A DNA stretch of 64,000 nucleotides from Lithospermum erythrorhizon (lineage: Eukaryota; Streptophyta; Magnoliopsida; Boraginales; Boraginaceae), in contig JADFUC010000238.1 in the NCBI GenBank assembly GCA_019722365.1, forward strand, positions 1 to 64,000, read 5' to 3'. The position numbers were made by a program, and so were the translations under genes. How positions within the stretch are numbered: position 1 is the first letter of the stretch; every line of letters begins with the position of its first letter. Below are positions 63,228 through 64,000 of this stretch, piece by piece. The notes beneath the pieces are model-generated. The model was not told the DNA's origin. It saw only the letters and a list, made by a program, of their open reading frames with translations, and ran no database searches.

Positions 63228-63419
63228 ATTATATAGGGGTAGAAGAAGCGGGAAAACTGAAGTATTTGATGGACCTTAATTTTCGGAAAATGGTTGGCGG
63301 AGAATGTATACTGGCCGTTGATTTAGGTGAGAGGTTGACGCTCTCAGGATTGTTTAGATGTGGGTTGGAGAGGATTGCGATCCGACTGAAGATGTAAACA
63401 GATCAGGGTTGCCACGTCA
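63228..63419 (-). promoter_or_regulatory. Histone-type promoter upstream of the H3 pseudogene
   Basis: On the minus strand CTATATAA (63236-63229) lies about 100 bases before the ATG, a normal TATA position. Further upstream are CCACGTCA (plus-strand 63412-63419, containing the ACGTCA hexamer) and GCGATCCG (plus-strand 63377-63384), close to the hexamer and octamer elements known from plant histone H3/H4 promoters. Confidence 0.55.
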
Positions 63420-63429
63420 GGACTGCTGA

Positions 63430-64000
63430 ACATATAAAATTTTATACACAATCTTGGAATTATTCAGCATAACTTTTTGATTTCAGAAGCCCATGCCTGC
63501 TTAGCGTAATAATTCAACACCCACTTTCAATTTCACCTTCTGATGGTGGTGTTAATAAAATTATTATCTCTTGCATAAACTTTATCCCAATAATGCTTTA
63601 TTTACTTATATTTTATATTTTATGATTAAATAGTTATAAAATTATCATTTATAATTAAATAAGAATAATTAATATAAATAAATTATTTTTTGATTTTTTA
63701 AAAACAAAATTATATAAATATTTATTTAAATAATTTTTAATCTCATATTTTTTAATTAATTTTTAAATAAACAAGAATTGAAAATAATAACTATTAAAAC
63801 AAAAGAAAAGTTACAAATAGTCAAATGTAATTGCAATAAGCAAATCAGCAGTCTGACTAATAAATACAAATAACATAGCGTACTGATATGTCGATCCTTC
63901 TGATATCATTAATAAGACTCTTAAAAAAAATTTAATCACGAAACATTAAAAACTTTGCCCATATGTGCTTGACTAGATCCTACTGTAATTCGTGATGTAC
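63430..64000. other. AT-rich window end, no gene seen
   Basis: Very AT-rich from 63590 to 63770 with TTATTTAAATAA-type stretches. No supported feature. Confidence 0.5.

Overview
The window is nuclear DNA from a flowering plant, almost certainly a eudicot. The evidence is spliced genes with GT-AG introns whose proteins match land-plant families, and a large fraction of decayed plant transposons: Ty3/Gypsy and Ty1/Copia LTR elements, hAT elements with BED fingers, Stowaway-, Tourist- and hAT-type MITEs and Au-like SINE tails. I cannot name the species. Long AT-rich gaps and nested insertions suggest a medium or large genome.

Layout. 1-8.2 kb is nested retrotransposon debris: a partial Gypsy LTR, a Copia reverse-transcriptase remnant, a solo Gypsy LTR with a perfect 5-bp target duplication, and a foldback repeat. 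8.3-12.1 kb holds an intact five-exon gene for a PHP-domain phosphoesterase (449 aa). 13-15 kb has a minus-strand Copia remnant. 15.2-21.9 kb is a degenerate Ty3/Gypsy element with a 5' LTR, primer-binding site and gag-pol remains but no visible 3' LTR. 24.3-28.7 kb is a dead hAT element split by a minisatellite. 28.9-33.2 kb is a LIN1/CD2BP2-like gene (tri-snRNP assembly factor family, C-terminal OCRE repeats) whose splice frame is conserved but which carries two in-frame stops and no obvious donor on its first exon. 35.4-36.4 kb is a foldback element. 37.1-45.2 kb is a ten-exon potassium transporter of the KT/HAK/KUP family, closest to KUP7 (853 aa), with MITE and SINE insertions in its introns. 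46-50.8 kb is a hAT-like region with a BED finger and many copies of the palindrome CGGACGTCCG. 53.8-61 kb is decayed repeat DNA containing a second solo Gypsy LTR with an array of short palindromic units. 62.8-63.4 kb, minus strand, is a frameshifted histone H3.1-like pseudogene that still has a recognisable histone promoter.

The host genes do not form a pathway. The LIN1-like and KUP7-like genes sit next to each other in the same order and orientation that I recall for Arabidopsis At5g09390-At5g09400, so this is probably an ancestral gene pair. The most interesting points are the broken LIN1-like gene, substitutions at usually invariant residues of the K+ transporter, the hairpin arrays inside the LTRs, and the palindromic repeats of the hAT element. 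I found no CRISPR array, operon, tRNA or rRNA gene.
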